Part shown: piece after piece, positions 22,290 through 33,759 of the stretch
Position numbering within the stretch: position 1 is the stretch's first letter
Layout: each line of letters begins with the position of its first letter
Assembly: GCA_037954665.1 (NCBI GenBank)
Contig: JBBMOL010000183.1
Coordinates: 629,276-693,275 of the forward strand
Reading direction: 5' to 3'
Length of the DNA stretch: 64,000 nucleotides
Origin: Laguncularia racemosa
Lineage: Eukaryota; Streptophyta; Magnoliopsida; Myrtales; Combretaceae
Program-made: the position numbers and the translations under genes
The notes under the pieces: model-generated
What the model was told of the DNA's origin: nothing
The model's database searches: none
The model's input: only the letters and a program-made list of their open reading frames with translations

Positions 22290-24477
22290 TCATTTCATGT
22301 GAGGCCAATAGAAGTGTTCCTGCAATACCCCCAAGGTTTTAGCTACTCTAAAGTGTCCCATTAAACCTCCTCTATGAGACTCCCTCACTAATAATTTTCT
22401 TAAAGAACAAATTGGAATGCACAGTTTACTCTCCCTAAACAAGAATCCTTCATGTTTATAAAATTTACCATGCCTACTCTTCTCACAATGCACATACTCA
22501 CAAAAATCTCGATCAACAGCATATAATTCCTTAATGTGCTCAAAACCAAGCAGTCTAGAACTAAGAGTAGAAATAAGAGTATACCTTCTAGAAAGTGCAT
22601 CAGCAACGACATTTTCTTTACCTTGCTTGTAGTGGATGACATATTGAAATGTTTCGATGAACTCCAACCAACGAGCATGTCTTTTGTTCAGCTTGTGTTG
22701 CCCCTTCAAGTACTTCAAAGATTCATGATCAGTTTGGATCACAAACTCTTTTGGCCACAAGTAGTGTTGCCACGTCTCCAGGGCTCGAACCAATGCATAT
22801 AACTCTTTGTCGTAAGTAGGGTAGTTCAAGATTGCCCCACTTAGCTTCTCGCTAAAGAATGCAATCGGTCTTCGCTCCTGCATAAGCACTGCTCCAATAC
22901 CTAATCCTGAGGCATTACACTCAATTTCAAACGTTTTAGCAAAGTTAGGTAAAGCAAGTAATGGCGCCTGACTCAACTTATTTTTAAGCGTCTGAAAGGC
23001 CTTCTCTTGTTGCTCTCCCCATTTGAACCCCACGTTCTTCTTAATTACCTTAGTAAGTGGTGTTGCAATGGTACTGAAATCCTTCACAAATCTCCTGTAA
23101 AAGCTCGCTAGTCCATGGAAGCTCCGCACATTACTCACATTGGTTGGACTAGGCCATTCTTGGATCGCACGAACCTTTTCTTCATCAACCTGTATTCCCT
23201 GTGCACTAATAACAAAACCAAGAAACACAAGTTTGTCTGTGCAAAAAGTGCACTTCTTGAGGTTAGCATATAATTGTTCCTTTCGAAGCACTTCTAAAAC
23301 ATCCCTCAAGTGAGATATATGATCTTCCAAACTCTTGCTGTAAATGAGGATATCATCAAAATAAACAACCACAAATTTTCCAATAAAAGTCCTCAAAACA
23401 TGGTTCATAAGTCTCATAAAAGTACTAGGTGCATTAGTTAAACTGAAAGGCATTATTAACCACTCATACAATCCATATTTTGTTTTGAATGCAGTTTTCC
23501 ATTCATCACCTTCTTTCATTCTAATTTGGTGATATCCACTTTTCAGTTCAATTTTGGAAAAGACACTAGACCCATGTAACTCGTCTAACATATCATCTAA
23601 GCGAGGAATGGGATGACGATACTTTACCGTGATGTTGTTGATGGCACGGCAGTCAACACACATTCTCCATACCCCATCCTTCTTAGGCACCAAAATCACA
23701 GGCACTGCACATGGACTCATGCTTTCTCTCATGTACCCCTTCTCTATTAATTCATCGACCTGCCTTTGGAGTTCCTTTGTCTCCTCCGGATTGCTCCTAT
23801 AAGCTGGCTTGTTTGGAATTGATGCTCCGGGTACAAGGTCAATCTGGTGCTCAATATCACGAATAGGTGGTAATCTCTTTGGAATCTCCTCAGGGAAGAC
23901 ATCTTCAAAGTCTAGCACAAGAGACACAACCACACTAGGCAAAGAGTTAGATAGTTCGTTAGTAGCAAAACATGTTTCTTTAAAAACCAGCAACAACATA
24001 GGTTGCCTCATCACTAATGCTCTCCTTACTACACTCGCTCTTGCCACACAACTCTCCTTTTGCAAGGCTGCCCTCTCCTTTTCACTCACCACCAAAGTTG
24101 ATCCCCCTTCAACTTGGCCTCTCACACTCTTTCCAGCCTTCCTCTCTTTTGCCTTTTGATCTTGACTTTTATATTCCTTATTCTTTCTCATTGTCTTTTG
24201 CTCTCTCACTCGCCATCTGCTTTTCACTCACCTTATGTTTTGCAAAAGACTGTTGTAGCTGCAACTGGTCCTCATACACCTGCTTAGGTGTCAACGGTTT
24301 AAGATTAAAGCTTTTCCCCTGGTGAACAAGTGTATACTTGTTAGAAAAGCCATCATGAGCAACCTTTCTATCAAATAGCTACGGCCTCCCCAACAACACA
24401 TGACATGCTTGCATTGGCACTACATCACATAACACCTCATCCTCATACCTACCAATGCGGAAACCAATCAATTCTTG
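22290..24477 (-). pseudogene. Protease end, reverse transcriptase and RNase H of element A
   Basis: A 645-codon open frame (24227-22290) preceded by the protease tail (to 24477). A charged linker (about residues 1-95) is followed by the RT: RRPPI-type DIEHQIDLVPG, PVILVPKKDGVWRMCVDCRA, PIPRLDDMLDEL, FSKIELKSGYHQIRM, MPFSLTNAPSTF, and the catalytic VVVYFDDILIYSKS. A tether (SFHGLASFYRRFVKDF) leads to RNase H (KTFEIECNASGLGIGAVLMQ, YDKELYALVRALETWQHYL, TDHESLKYL, NVVADALSRR) and the start of the integrase zinc domain. RT looks intact. The first RNase H Asp is Asn (ECNASG; expected ECDASG), which should abolish RNase H. No stop occurs for 1.9 kb, so decay here is mild. Confidence 0.9.
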
Positions 24478-24482
24478 CTTAC

Positions 24483-26108
24483 TAATAGAGCCATTTTATA
24501 CTCAATCTTTATAGTATAAATTGTGTTAAATTATTATTGATTTTATAGAAATCATAAGGAAATGGTACTTTAATTCTATCATCGTGATAAATTAGGTTAA
24601 ATGGAGTCAAGGATGCTAATTCAAGTATTTTAGAGAAGTCATCTACAACTTGGATCAAGAAAAGGAATTACACCACCGGAGGAAGCACGGTTTGAGGCAC
24701 GGCCAAGGTTCAAACCGTGTTACACACTGGACAAGAAGGCGAAAATGAGGACTTTCAACAGAGAGAGACACGGCTTAAGGCACGGCCATGGTGGAAGCCG
24801 TGGGAGAAACCGTGCTTGAAGCCGTGGTGGAAGCTAGACGTGCCAAGGAGAAGAAATTGTGGAACATCAACCTGAGGATGGCACGGCTTGAAATCTTTCC
24901 GTGGGTGTAACCGTGGTACACATTGGGCACGGATGAAGACTTGTTGATTATGCACAGAATAAGGCACGGTTGGAAATCTAGCCATGGGTGGAGCCATGGT
25001 ACACACTGGACATGAAAGATGATACATGAAATATGCACAGAGGATGGCACGGCTTGACCCACGACCGTGTGTTAGGGCGTGCCAGGCGGACGAACATTTA
25101 CTTCTCGAAATCTACTTGGAAAAGGAAAGATATTTTCGTATCTTGCTAGCAAAAGATCACATGCCATCTCCCTAACAATATAAATAGAACCAACCCTAAA
25201 GGGTTAGGACAACTTTTGAATCTTTGGATCTTCAAGAACCTTGGATCATCTTGGAGGCAGAGCAGGCAACCGGGTTCATCATGTCTCTACCTTTTATTTT
25301 CGTTTTATTGATGAACATGAGTAGCTAAGCTACTTTTCTAGCCAAAGGGTCATAGATGTTTAATTCTCCACGAATTGTGAGGTCTAATTGACTTGTATTT
25401 ATTCTATTCTTTGCTTTTGGGTATTCATATATCTTCTGATCGTTTTGTCATTATTATCTTTATTGATTGGTATGAATAGAGCTCTTCTACTCAATTAGCA
25501 AGTTAATATATTGTCAACTAGCACGTCAAATCCGTAATTGTTTGATTGTTCTAGTCTTAGTGACGCAATAACATGTTTGGTTATAAAAGAGATGATCGAA
25601 TTCATGTTATGGAGGTGTGTGATCATGTTTAAATAGGTTATCTTATAATCTACTGGCATGAATTGGTGGTCTCTCTAGATCTTAATGCTATTGATAGATT
25701 AAATCCTAAGCGCTTGTCTAGGGTTGTTTAATCAATAAGAGAAATAATTCAAAGCGCTTGTCTGAGGTTATCGAGGAAGTAAGGAGAGATAGGTTGTTAG
25801 AGCTTGTTAATAACCATAACCAGTTTATCTAGGAACAAGAATAGAGAACATTTGCATCAATGATCAATTCCTTGAATTAAACTATCTTGATTCCTTTGGC
25901 TAGGCTTTTATCAATATTCAATTTTCTTATCTTGTTTTAACTTTATTCGATTCACAAATCAAACCCCCATTTTCCTTTTCCTTTTTATTCTCCTTGGATA
26001 GAAATAAATTTAACCAATCTCTGTGGATTCGACCCTACTCACCGCTATATGCAAATCATATAATTGTCTAGGAGTAGGTTTTATTTTTGTTGGATTCGAC
26101 ACCCATCA
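24483..26108 (+). mobile_element. Solo LTR M inserted in the protease of element A
   Basis: 1,626 bp flanked by perfect CTTAC duplications (24478-24482, 26109-26113). Element B carries the uninterrupted site (GCTTACTCACC near 44067), which proves insertion. It starts TAATAGAGCC (a TG-to-TA change) and ends CACCCATCA. The 3' end (CTCTGTGGATTCGACCC near 26018) looks like LTR ends of large plant Ty3/gypsy elements of the Tat/Ogre/Athila kind, from memory only. 24690-25075 contains repeated CACGGC and GCCGTG blocks. No PBS, polypurine tract or protein, hence solo LTR. Confidence 0.75.
24690..25075 (+). repeat. Diverged CACGGCY / ACACACTGG repeats inside solo LTR M
   Basis: Recurring phrases GGCACGGC, AACCGTG, GCCGTGG and ACACACTGGAC with irregular spacing. 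The small frames seen across it are repeat artefacts. It resembles the ACACGGCCGTGT-rich parts of other LTRs in the window. Confidence 0.6.
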
Positions 26109-27612
26109 CTTACTCACCTTAGTCTCTCCACTATCATTCAACCAATGCAATTTATATAGCCTAGGGTGTCTAACAGTTTTGAGCCCCAGCCTCTCAACAA
26201 TAAAATTACTCACTACATTGGTGCAACTCCCTCCATCAATGATCAAACTACAAATGTGATCTCTTAGATAACATCTAGTATGAAATATATTCTCTCTTTG
26301 CAGCTCCTCTTCTTCCTTCACCTGCACATTCAACGCTCGCTTCACTACTGCCACTAGCCTTGCCATTGCAGGCTCCTCATCATCACTAACATCTTCTAAT
26401 GGAGGCATATCATCTTCTTCACTATCCCCCTCAATCTCATACTCTCCATCATCACGCAAAATCATCACACACCTATTTGGATACTGACTAGCAATATGGT
26501 CTCTACCTTAGCATTTAAAACATCTAATGTCATGGTTTCTAGAAGTGGAAGAATCAGGGTTACCTTGGTTACCAGGAGTACAACCCACTTGCCTCAGCTC
26601 CCCTTTTAATTTGGTGGGTAAAGGCTTTTCTTCTTTCTTCCATTGGTTGGTCTTCCAAGTGGATGAACCATTACCCTGTGGAAACCATGCATTACTACTA
26701 CCTTTCCTCTTGTGCTGGTTCTCAACCTTTATAGCCATGTGAACCATATCCTCCAATTCTACATAATGCTGCAATTCAACCACATTTCGGATTTCTCTAT
26801 TCAACCCAGCAAGAAACCTAGCCATTGTAGCCTCTCTATCCTCCTCTACATTCACTCTAATCATAGTGACTTCCATCTCCTTGAAATACTCATCTACACT
26901 TCGACTTCCCTGCCTCAAAGTTTGCAACTTGTTGTGCAATTCACGATAGTAATATGCAGGCACAAACCGCTTCTTCATCACTCTTTTCATCTCTTCCCAA
27001 GACTCAATAGGTGGCTCGCCACTCCTTCTCCTATTCAACATTAGTTGATCCCACTACACTATAGCATAATCCGAAAACTCAATGGCAGCAAGTTTTACTT
27101 TCTTTCTCCCACTATACTTGTGACAATCAAACACCATCTCTACCTTTTTCTCCCACTCTAAGTACACCTCAGGATCATTCTTCCCTTGGAGCGGAGGAAT
27201 CTTCATCTTTATGCTACTTAATTGATCATCCTCTCTATTCCTATCTCCTCTATCTTCCCAATCCCTAGTTCCTCTATTCCAACCACTATATCCTCTATAA
27301 CTCCCGACAGAAGGCTCATCAAAGTCATCATCCGACATTTCATCTCCACCCCTCGGTACTCTCTTGGAACGACTCTCCTTTTTACACCCTTGGAATACAT
27401 TTGTGGATTGCTCTAGTCTTTGCTCTACTGTCTCATGAATTTGTTCCATTCCCTCTTAGAACATCCTCTTCATCTCACCCCTTAACGCCTCAATGACTAA
27501 CCTAGCATCAAACCTTCCCTTCTATCCTCTTCATCTTACCCCTTAACGCCTCAATGACTAACCTAGCATCAAACTTTCCCTTCTCACCTTCAGGAGAATG
27601 TTGCCTCGACAT
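26109..27612 (-). pseudogene. Gag and N-terminal protease of element A
   Basis: The likely start is ATG at 27612 (MSRQHSPEGEKG). A 61-bp tandem duplication (27463-27584) shifts the frame near residue 30. The rest reads MEQIHETVEQRLEQ, GRKKVKLAAIEFSDYAIV, a stop at the second Trp of the WW pair, then RVMKKRFVPAYYYRELHNKLQTLRQGSRSVDEYFKEME (spread over 27000-26880) and VVELQHYVELEDMV. The zinc knuckle is broken: a stop after CFKC, and its last Cys is Tyr (SQYPN). The protease IIDGGSCTNVVSNFIVERL follows and is cut by solo LTR M at 26108. B has the same region less damaged. Confidence 0.85.
27463..27584. repeat. 61-bp tandem duplication in gag of element A
   Basis: 27463-27523 is repeated at 27524-27584 with two or three differences. 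Element B has one copy. Because 61 is not a multiple of three, it shifts the gag frame. Confidence 0.85.
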
Positions 27613-28107
27613 AGTTCCTGTAGAAAAGATTAGTATTAACGCAAATATATATATATATATATAATTAAACCTCACGATATACTCCCTTACGTGTTTCGCT
27701 CAAACGATGATATCACACAGCCACTCGTGTATTCTCACAAACAATGATGATGTCAACTCGCCAACTCCTCTTCTCAATTCTCTTGGAACTAACCCGAACT
27801 ACACCAATTCCCTTCCGTAGAATTCAAAAACAAATCTAGGGTTCGTAAATTTTCCTCTATTTTTTCTATCCGAATTTTGTTTTTTTTATCTTTGTTGTTG
27901 CTCTTGATCATGTTTCTCTTTTCTTTTCCTTTTTTTTTTTTGTGTCGTGATTCTTCCTTTTTTTTTGGTAACAATCGGCTAGTAGATACTACACTATCAA
28001 AAGACAATTAATGTTACGAAATTGAATGCTAACAATGGATATGAACGATTGGAGTTAGGGTTTTGATGTTACCTTCCTCAAACCGAACTTGATGTTTTGA
28101 CAAACCT

Positions 28108-28119
28108 AAGCTCTGATAT
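28108..28119 (-). other. Primer-binding site of element A
   Basis: The minus strand reads TGATATCAGAGC, one G-to-A change from the initiator-Met PBS, a few bases inside the LTR edge at 28125. Confidence 0.75.
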
Positions 28120-28124
28120 CAAAC

Positions 28125-28963
28125 TGATACGAACCACGCCAACCCGTGGTGAAACCCAATACCAATACGTTCGGAAATTCATTACCTAAGACGCCCAAAC
28201 ACCTAAAGTGGAAACCGTGACCCGTTGTCTATAAGCGAGACGAGAATCTTGGTATAATGTGAAGATGCCACAATCGGGATGAAAGACCGATTGATAAGTC
28301 GGGATGAACGCCACGGAAAACAATTCGATAAGTTCAAATTAGTTCTTGAAGAACCAAGAGAGGAGCCTCTCAAAGATGTTTAATGTTCTAAGATGTATGC
28401 TCTATCTCTATTCTAAACCCTAGGAGCTTTATAATAGGGTTACAATTCGTAAAAATACAAGTCCAAAACGACGTCACTTCAATAAGTGCGTCAAATAACA
28501 AAACAACACAAAAGGCCGGCGTTGGGGAGATACACGGCCGTGTACACGACCGTGTACTTTTCTGTGCAAATTTTGGCAATATACACGACCGTGTACTTTT
28601 GGTCGTGTATCTTTCTGTGGATTTGCTTGACTCCATGCACGGCCGTGCCTTTGGCCGTGTATATGACCGTGTATGATTTTGTGTAACTTTGAGATTCTTA
28701 CATGGCCGTGCCTTGTAAATACACGCCCTCTTCACCCCGTATCTGGTATAACTTGTACAAGAGTAAAGGTCTTCCCATGGTTGTTCCAATCCGTTCCAAC
28801 TTCATGATTGCTCCAATCCTTTCCGGCTTTATGGACATCCTTTATCAACCCGTTAAGTGCTTCGTTGAGTCGTTTTGCTCGACTTCTTGTGATCGGTCCA
28901 GGCGGCACTTCAAGAGGATCCACAGTCCTTCTTCCAACGCGACTCTCATCATGGATCTCATCA
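28125..28963 (-). repeat. 5' LTR of element A
   Basis: Ends TGATAC (28125) and ATCTCATCA (28963). Contains ACACGGCCGTGTACACGACC-type palindromes near 28533-28560. It lacks the 32 bases that form the outer edge of element B's LTRs. Confidence 0.95.
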
Positions 28964-29089
28964 AAACTCCATCCAAAACAAGTAAGTGCACATGACTCAA
29001 ATTATACCTTAGAATTAGTAAATACAATGATCAATTAGGCTTAGGAACAACTAGAGAAATGGAACAAGGGTTCGTGAAGAACAGCATAA

Positions 29090-29400
29090 TGCACAGTTAA
29101 GTACATGCCCGTGTACTTACCCATGTGGAAATATCCGTAGTGTATAGAAAAGGACACGAGCGAAGGACATACCCATATACTTGGGCATGCCGAAATATTG
29201 AAGTACATAGAAAGGTACACAGTTAATTACATGACCGTATACCTAGGCATGCTAAAATACCAAATTCCATAGAAAGATACATAGCCACTCTAACGATCAT
29301 GTATCTAGGCATGCTAAAATGCTAAAATCCATAAAAGATACATGGCCACTCTACAAAACCGTGTATCCAAAAGTGCCAAAGTACATAGCTTAAAACACAA
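29090..29400 (+). repeat. ~70-bp tandem array in C 5' LTR
   Basis: About five diverged units built around CATAGAAAGATACATGGCC, CACTCTAC..GACCGTGTAT, CTAGGCATGCTAAAATACC. The 3' LTR has the matching array at 46970-47290. Confidence 0.7.
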
Positions 29401-30119
29401 CCATATACTTAGAGATATTTTGTTTATTTCTATCTAGACGAATTTACATGTAACCTAGACATCTAGTAAAATCCTAGGAAGATTAGTAGAGAAAGATAAG
29501 TAATCTAATGACGATCAAGTGAATAGAATTAAGAACTTCGATTATTCTTAGATTAGCACTAAGAGTTAACTCTTGATATTTTGATGGATTAACAATTAGC
29601 TGCTAGTTTAGGACAAGACATGCATAAGACTACGATTCCAAGTATGTGTAACTATGGTTGTTTCTTGTGCTTATTGAGATAGTAGTAAATCGGATTAAGT
29701 TGTAATGGATTGGATTAAGTTGGTTTAAGTTACATGTTGTTGATTATGCTTGGCTCAGCGTAGGGGCTTGTAGTGGCAAATCCCTATGGGGTAACTCAAT
29801 GATCCTTGTGTGACATTGTTCGAAGTCGTGCTTGGAAATGATCTAAGTTGGTTAAGGTTTAAGGTTTAAGGAATCATGAGTGTTGGGGTTCGTAGTAGCA
29901 ATTCCTAACACCATATTATGTATTAAGTATTTAGATATGTTTGGCTGAGTCATGAGTATCCTATTGGAGTTATGAGGGCTTAAGTAAAACAATAGTTTGC
30001 TGGATGATGTTTAATGTTTGCATAAATGTATGTGATTTAATTCATGCTTGTTTATGCATATGTGTTTGTTGGTTATACGTACTAGGCATTAAGTTACCTC
30101 TCGGGATTTTTTTTTTTTT

Positions 30120-30236
30120 AGATGAAGGCATAAATGAATGCACTAACCAAGATGAGGACTTGGAATTGAACATATAAGAAAAGGAGGATGAAGATTTATT
30201 TTATTATTATGGTGATTAGATATAAGATGAATTAAA
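30120..30236 (+). other. Acidic, Tyr-rich short frame in C 5' LTR
   Basis: Follows a 13-T run and AG. The frame reads DEGINECTNQDEDLELNI, stop, EKEDEDLFYYYGD. The 3' LTR copy (48019-48133) reads NECTNQDEDLKLNV, stop, REDEDLYYYY. Element E has a better preserved counterpart. Function unknown. Confidence 0.4.
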
Positions 30237-30546
30237 GTTCTTTTTACGTTCTAAACATGAGGTTTTTAGGAATATAAAGACTATTAAATTTCCAGAAGTT
30301 TAACTATTTTAGTTCTAATTGAGAATAATTGTTAAGGTTGTATTACGGAGTTAGATGGATGTAATGGATTTTACCATAATTACCATGAATATTGTTAGAT
30401 GATTTATTAAATTGGTGAATGTCAAGTATTATGAGTTATAGGCTGGAATGGTATTAGAGTGGAGTTAAGAGCCTTAACATGTCCTTGCTTAGTAAGGACA
30501 CGTGGTTGGCAATGGCACCTTAGGTTTCAAAGCATTACAACTTAGA

Positions 30547-30558
30547 TGCTATCAGAGC
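30547..30558 (+). other. Primer-binding site of element C
   Basis: TGCTATCAGAGC, one change from the initiator-Met PBS, shortly after the LTR end at 30539. Confidence 0.75.
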
Positions 30559-30893
30559 TTAGGTTTGATGCTCCTTAAAAACTAAGTGATGATCAATAGT
30601 TATAAGATTCAAATAGTAGAAAGTAAAATATGATCTTTAGAGAAATTAAGCATTTGATCTATAGGACGATGAGATATGAATAGAGTGGGTGAAGTTATGG
30701 GATGAAATTTTATGTAGTAATTTATTTTACTGTACTTATTTTTTTTATTGGCAATTCTTTTTATTTTTAAGTAATTTATATATGAGTGTACAATTATATG
30801 TAGAGGTATATATGTAACTACTGACACATAATGACACTAACATTGAATCGATACCAACTCTTATGTCTATCAGGTTATCTCTTCTCAAATAGA

Positions 30894-31985
30894 ATGCCTC
30901 CAAGAAGAATCACCAGATTAAGCTTGGCAAGGCGTGCTAGACGTGGTAACTTAAATGAAGGGAATCCTCAAGGGTAACAACCACAAGGGGGATAAGGTTA
31001 AGTGGTAGAACAAACTGCCTAACTTTTATAGATTGTAAATAACTTAGTGAGGTTATTAATATAGTAATATTAAACCCACAATGTTCCGTAAAACAAAGTG
31101 GCAAATAAACCAATTAGTTTTGATAGGTTTATTAAGGTGGTAAAGGAGTTCAACCCCAAGGCAGATGACCTGATTAAGGCAGAGGATTAGGTGTAAGAGA
31201 TTGAGAAAACATTTGTTACCTTTTAGATACTTTAAGATAGGAAAGTGAACTATGCTACATTTATGCTGAAGGGGATTATAGCAAAATGGTGGGAGTTAGT
31301 TCCTAGACTAGCAGGAGAGTGCATGAACTGGATGGTGTTTAAGGAACCGTTCTATCAGAGGTACTTCCCTAGCAGTTCCAGAGACAATGGAAAATAAGTA
31401 TTATAACTATGAATAAGAAAGTAGGATAATGGAAGAATATGAGGTAGAATTGAATCACCTAATTCAATTCCTACTCAAGACGGTCTTTGTTGATGATAGA
31501 TCTAAGGCTAGAAGATTTTTCAGGGGATTGGAACTAGATCTCCAACATGAGATGGGAGCCTTTTAGTTGACCACGTATCTTAAAGTGGTTGATAAAGCTA
31601 AGTATTTGGGATAAAGTAGAAGAAGGATAAAGGAATAGAGGAATTGTAGAGTAGGGATAGCTTTGGGTAAGAGACTCACTTCAAACATGAAGGCATAATA
31701 CAAGGGCAAGAAGCCCTGGATGATCTAAAATAGATCACATGCTATTTTAGGTCCTCTTCTACAAATTAGACTAGTGCCTTTGGCACTTCCTGTAGTAGCT
31801 CTTGCCATTAGATACACTAAGTGTTATGAGCCTCATGAGTTAAGAGAATGTAAATGGCTAAAGGGTGTGTGTTTCTCCTATAGGAAGATATGACATATCA
31901 ATAGGCACTACAATGAGAGGTCAGTTCCACTAGTATTTTATCATGTGTGCAAGCGGATGGGACACAAAGCAATTGACTATCTTTA
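30894..31985 (+). pseudogene. Gag of element C
   Basis: Starts at ATG 30894 (MPPRRITRLSLARRARRG). E's gag begins MPLRR at the same distance from its LTR. The capsid is readable through many stops: FDRFIKVVKEFNPKADD, IEKTFVTF, DRKVNYATFMLKG, AKWWELVPRLAG, FKEPFYQRYFP. Degenerate cysteine motifs at about 31826-31985 include CYEPHELRECKWLKGVCFSY and CKRMGHKA. Stops are mostly TAG or TAA at Gln or Trp positions. Non-functional. Confidence 0.75.
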
Positions 31986-32099
31986 AGGGTAAATAAGAAA
32001 TCAAAGAACCCTAACTCCATAGGCAACAAGACCTCTAACTAGGTTATAGGCTAGTAGACCACAAGCAAGTGGTCGTAGACAACGAGTTCCTATCAAAGT

Positions 32100-32515
32100 A
32101 TTTACAATTCAACAACAACAACACTAGGATTTTCTAGACATGGACACCATTGCAAGTATGCTTCAAGTACACACTTGCAATGCTTATGTGTTATTTGATA
32201 CCGATGCTTTTGTTTCCTATGTGTTTGAAAACTTTATACATAAATGTGCACCAGATGTTCAATATATGGATAATAGTTTAGCTATTAGTACTCCGTTTAG
32301 AAGTTGGAGGGAAAATAGATAAAATTTGTAGAAAAATGGGCATGGAGATACAAGGTAAGATGATGCCAGTAGATCTATTAATATTAGAGATAGTAGAGTT
32401 TGGGATTATTTTGGGGGTAAATTGGTTGTTAAAATATCATGCCACCATTGATTGTCATAACATGGTGGTACATTTCAACATATCCAAGGAAGATTATTTT
32501 GAGTATAAGCTAAAA
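32100..32515 (+). pseudogene. Aspartic protease of element C, cut by solo LTR G
   Basis: VHTCNAYVLFDTDAFVSYVF is the active-site region (the family has FDSGATHSF, so the Gly is lost). It is followed by a PVDLLILEIVEFGIILGVNW segment, the usual DVILGMDWL region. One frameshift lies near 32322. The domain's end is interrupted at 32516 by G. The sequence resumes at 33730-33759 and 37862 around elements G and F. Confidence 0.7.
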
Positions 32516-33724
32516 TGATAGGAATCAAAATTCTACAAGACCTATTATTAGGGCATGAACCAAAGGATTTCAAATCTTGGCGATGAGGGTCCTTTTTGAA
32601 CAACTCGACCCTGGAATTATTTGTTTACTAACCTCTTTTCTATTACTCTTGTATTGTGTATTCCAACGGGCACACTCATCAAGCTTTACAAGGCAATGGA
32701 TAAACTCACTAAGACTCAACTTGTGGGTTATTCATGGACCGACCTAAACCGGCGTTGAGTTGGACTGACGAATCCTACTGAAGAGCTAGCTTGTTGACGA
32801 TTATTTTATACTTATAATTTATTTCTTTGAACCATTTATTTTGTAAGTTTTCGGGACATTTTGTTTGGTTATAATTTGTGTTTTAAGACCGGTTACCCTA
32901 TAGTGGCCTAGTTGTAATTTTCTAGTCATTTTAACCCTAAATGGAGCAAGTATAAATACTTGCTTAATTAGGGTTTTGTGGAAAAAAATACACTTGAAAA
33001 TTAGAGAAAACATTTTCGTGAGAGATTAGGGTTTCCTAAGATTTCATAGGACTCTTATTAATTTCAATCCAATTGCAATTGTGGTGAGTTTGCAACCTAG
33101 TGAATTGTGAGTTATATCAATTCCCTAAGTTGATTTCCTTTTCATCACTAGAGTGTAATATCTAGGGTTGAATAGGGTGGGTTCTTATTGTTTTGATTTT
33201 GGTGTCAATTGTGATCCCAAAATCCATTCATATTATGTTATCAAATTGATTGGTTTTATATCATTATATTACCTTCAATTTGTCTTATATTGTTTTGCAT
33301 GGAATTCCATTGTGTTAAGGAGGAGTTCACGGTCTTATTTGTATGTGTTAGTGATTGGGATTTCATTGGATATTGAATTGAGTTCTTGATTCATTTAAGC
33401 AACATCATCATTGTGGTTTTAATCCTCATTGATTTTGTAATTCGGATCACATTCAAATTTTAAGGCCCACACCAATTTGTTCCAAGTTGATCCGGTTTTG
33501 ATCTTATGATTAGGAGTTGTTTAATTGGTTTATTTGCATATGCTTAGAGCCCCTTTTAAGCATATCATCTTTTCGTATTAGAGCAATTGTTCCATTCAAA
33601 TTTGAGTCACTTGATAATTTAGTCTTCATGCCATTTTTGAGATTTGTGGACTTATTTGATTGACGTTATGTAATTGGTCTTTCAATTTGGTATTGTGTGC
33701 TTATACTTGGTTTTAAGCATATCA
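32516..33724 (+). mobile_element. Solo LTR G (D/H lineage)
   Basis: 1,209 bp, starts TGATAGGAATC and ends AAGCATATCA, flanked by perfect TAAAA duplications (32511-32515, 33725-33729). It shares the block GACCGG..ACCCTA..GTGGC..TAGTTGTAATTTT and the palindromic TATA element with D and H. No internal sequence remains, the signature of LTR-LTR recombination. Confidence 0.9.
32946..32963 (+). promoter_or_regulatory. Palindromic TATA-type core promoter in solo LTR G
   Basis: GCAAGTATAAATACTTGC, the same 18 bases as in D and H. Confidence 0.55.
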
Positions 33725-33759
33725 TAAAAGCTTAGAGATTAACGGGATTACGCACTTAT

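Larger units (their letters stand above)
20471..28963 (-). mobile_element. Element A: CRM-like Ty3/gypsy retrotransposon with a solo LTR inside
   Basis: Both LTRs are 839 bp (20471-21309 and 28125-28963) with TGATAC and ATCTCATCA ends. The flanks are ACACT (20466-20470) and AAACT (28964-28968), a duplication with one change. Internal order on the minus strand is PBS, gag (27612 down), protease split by solo LTR M, RT-RNase H (to 22290), and integrase (22287 to 21078). Integrase runs over the polypurine tract into the 3' LTR. The protein sequence is closest, from memory, to centromeric-retrotransposon-type chromoviruses, but I cannot confirm the lineage. It sits in C's 5' LTR. Confidence 0.92.
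14754..30539 (+). repeat. 5' LTR of element C (three segments)
   Basis: The segments are 14754-14874, 20194-20470 and 28969-30539, interrupted by D and A. They line up with 40803-41268 and 46891-48438. Landmarks shared by both copies are GATAAAAGATGGGGG, CAAGGTATATAAGTCGCACT (a TATATAAG box), GGAATCAACAATTTGAG, CAATGATCAATTAGG, the ~70-bp array, and a T-run followed by AG and an acidic short frame near 30120. Confidence 0.85.

Noticed and set aside
24755..25062. Two overlapping minus-strand frames of about 90 codons
   Set aside because: They lie in the CACGGC repeat block of solo LTR M and only mirror the repeat; no protein family.
27789..28007. Lys-rich minus frame of 72 codons
   Set aside because: It is the poly-T rich leader between PBS and gag of element A; the counterpart in B is not open.
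29090..29400. Regularly spaced ~70-bp units resembling a CRISPR array
   Set aside because: Units are diverged along their whole length, lie inside an LTR and recur in the other LTR: a tandem LTR repeat in a plant genome.
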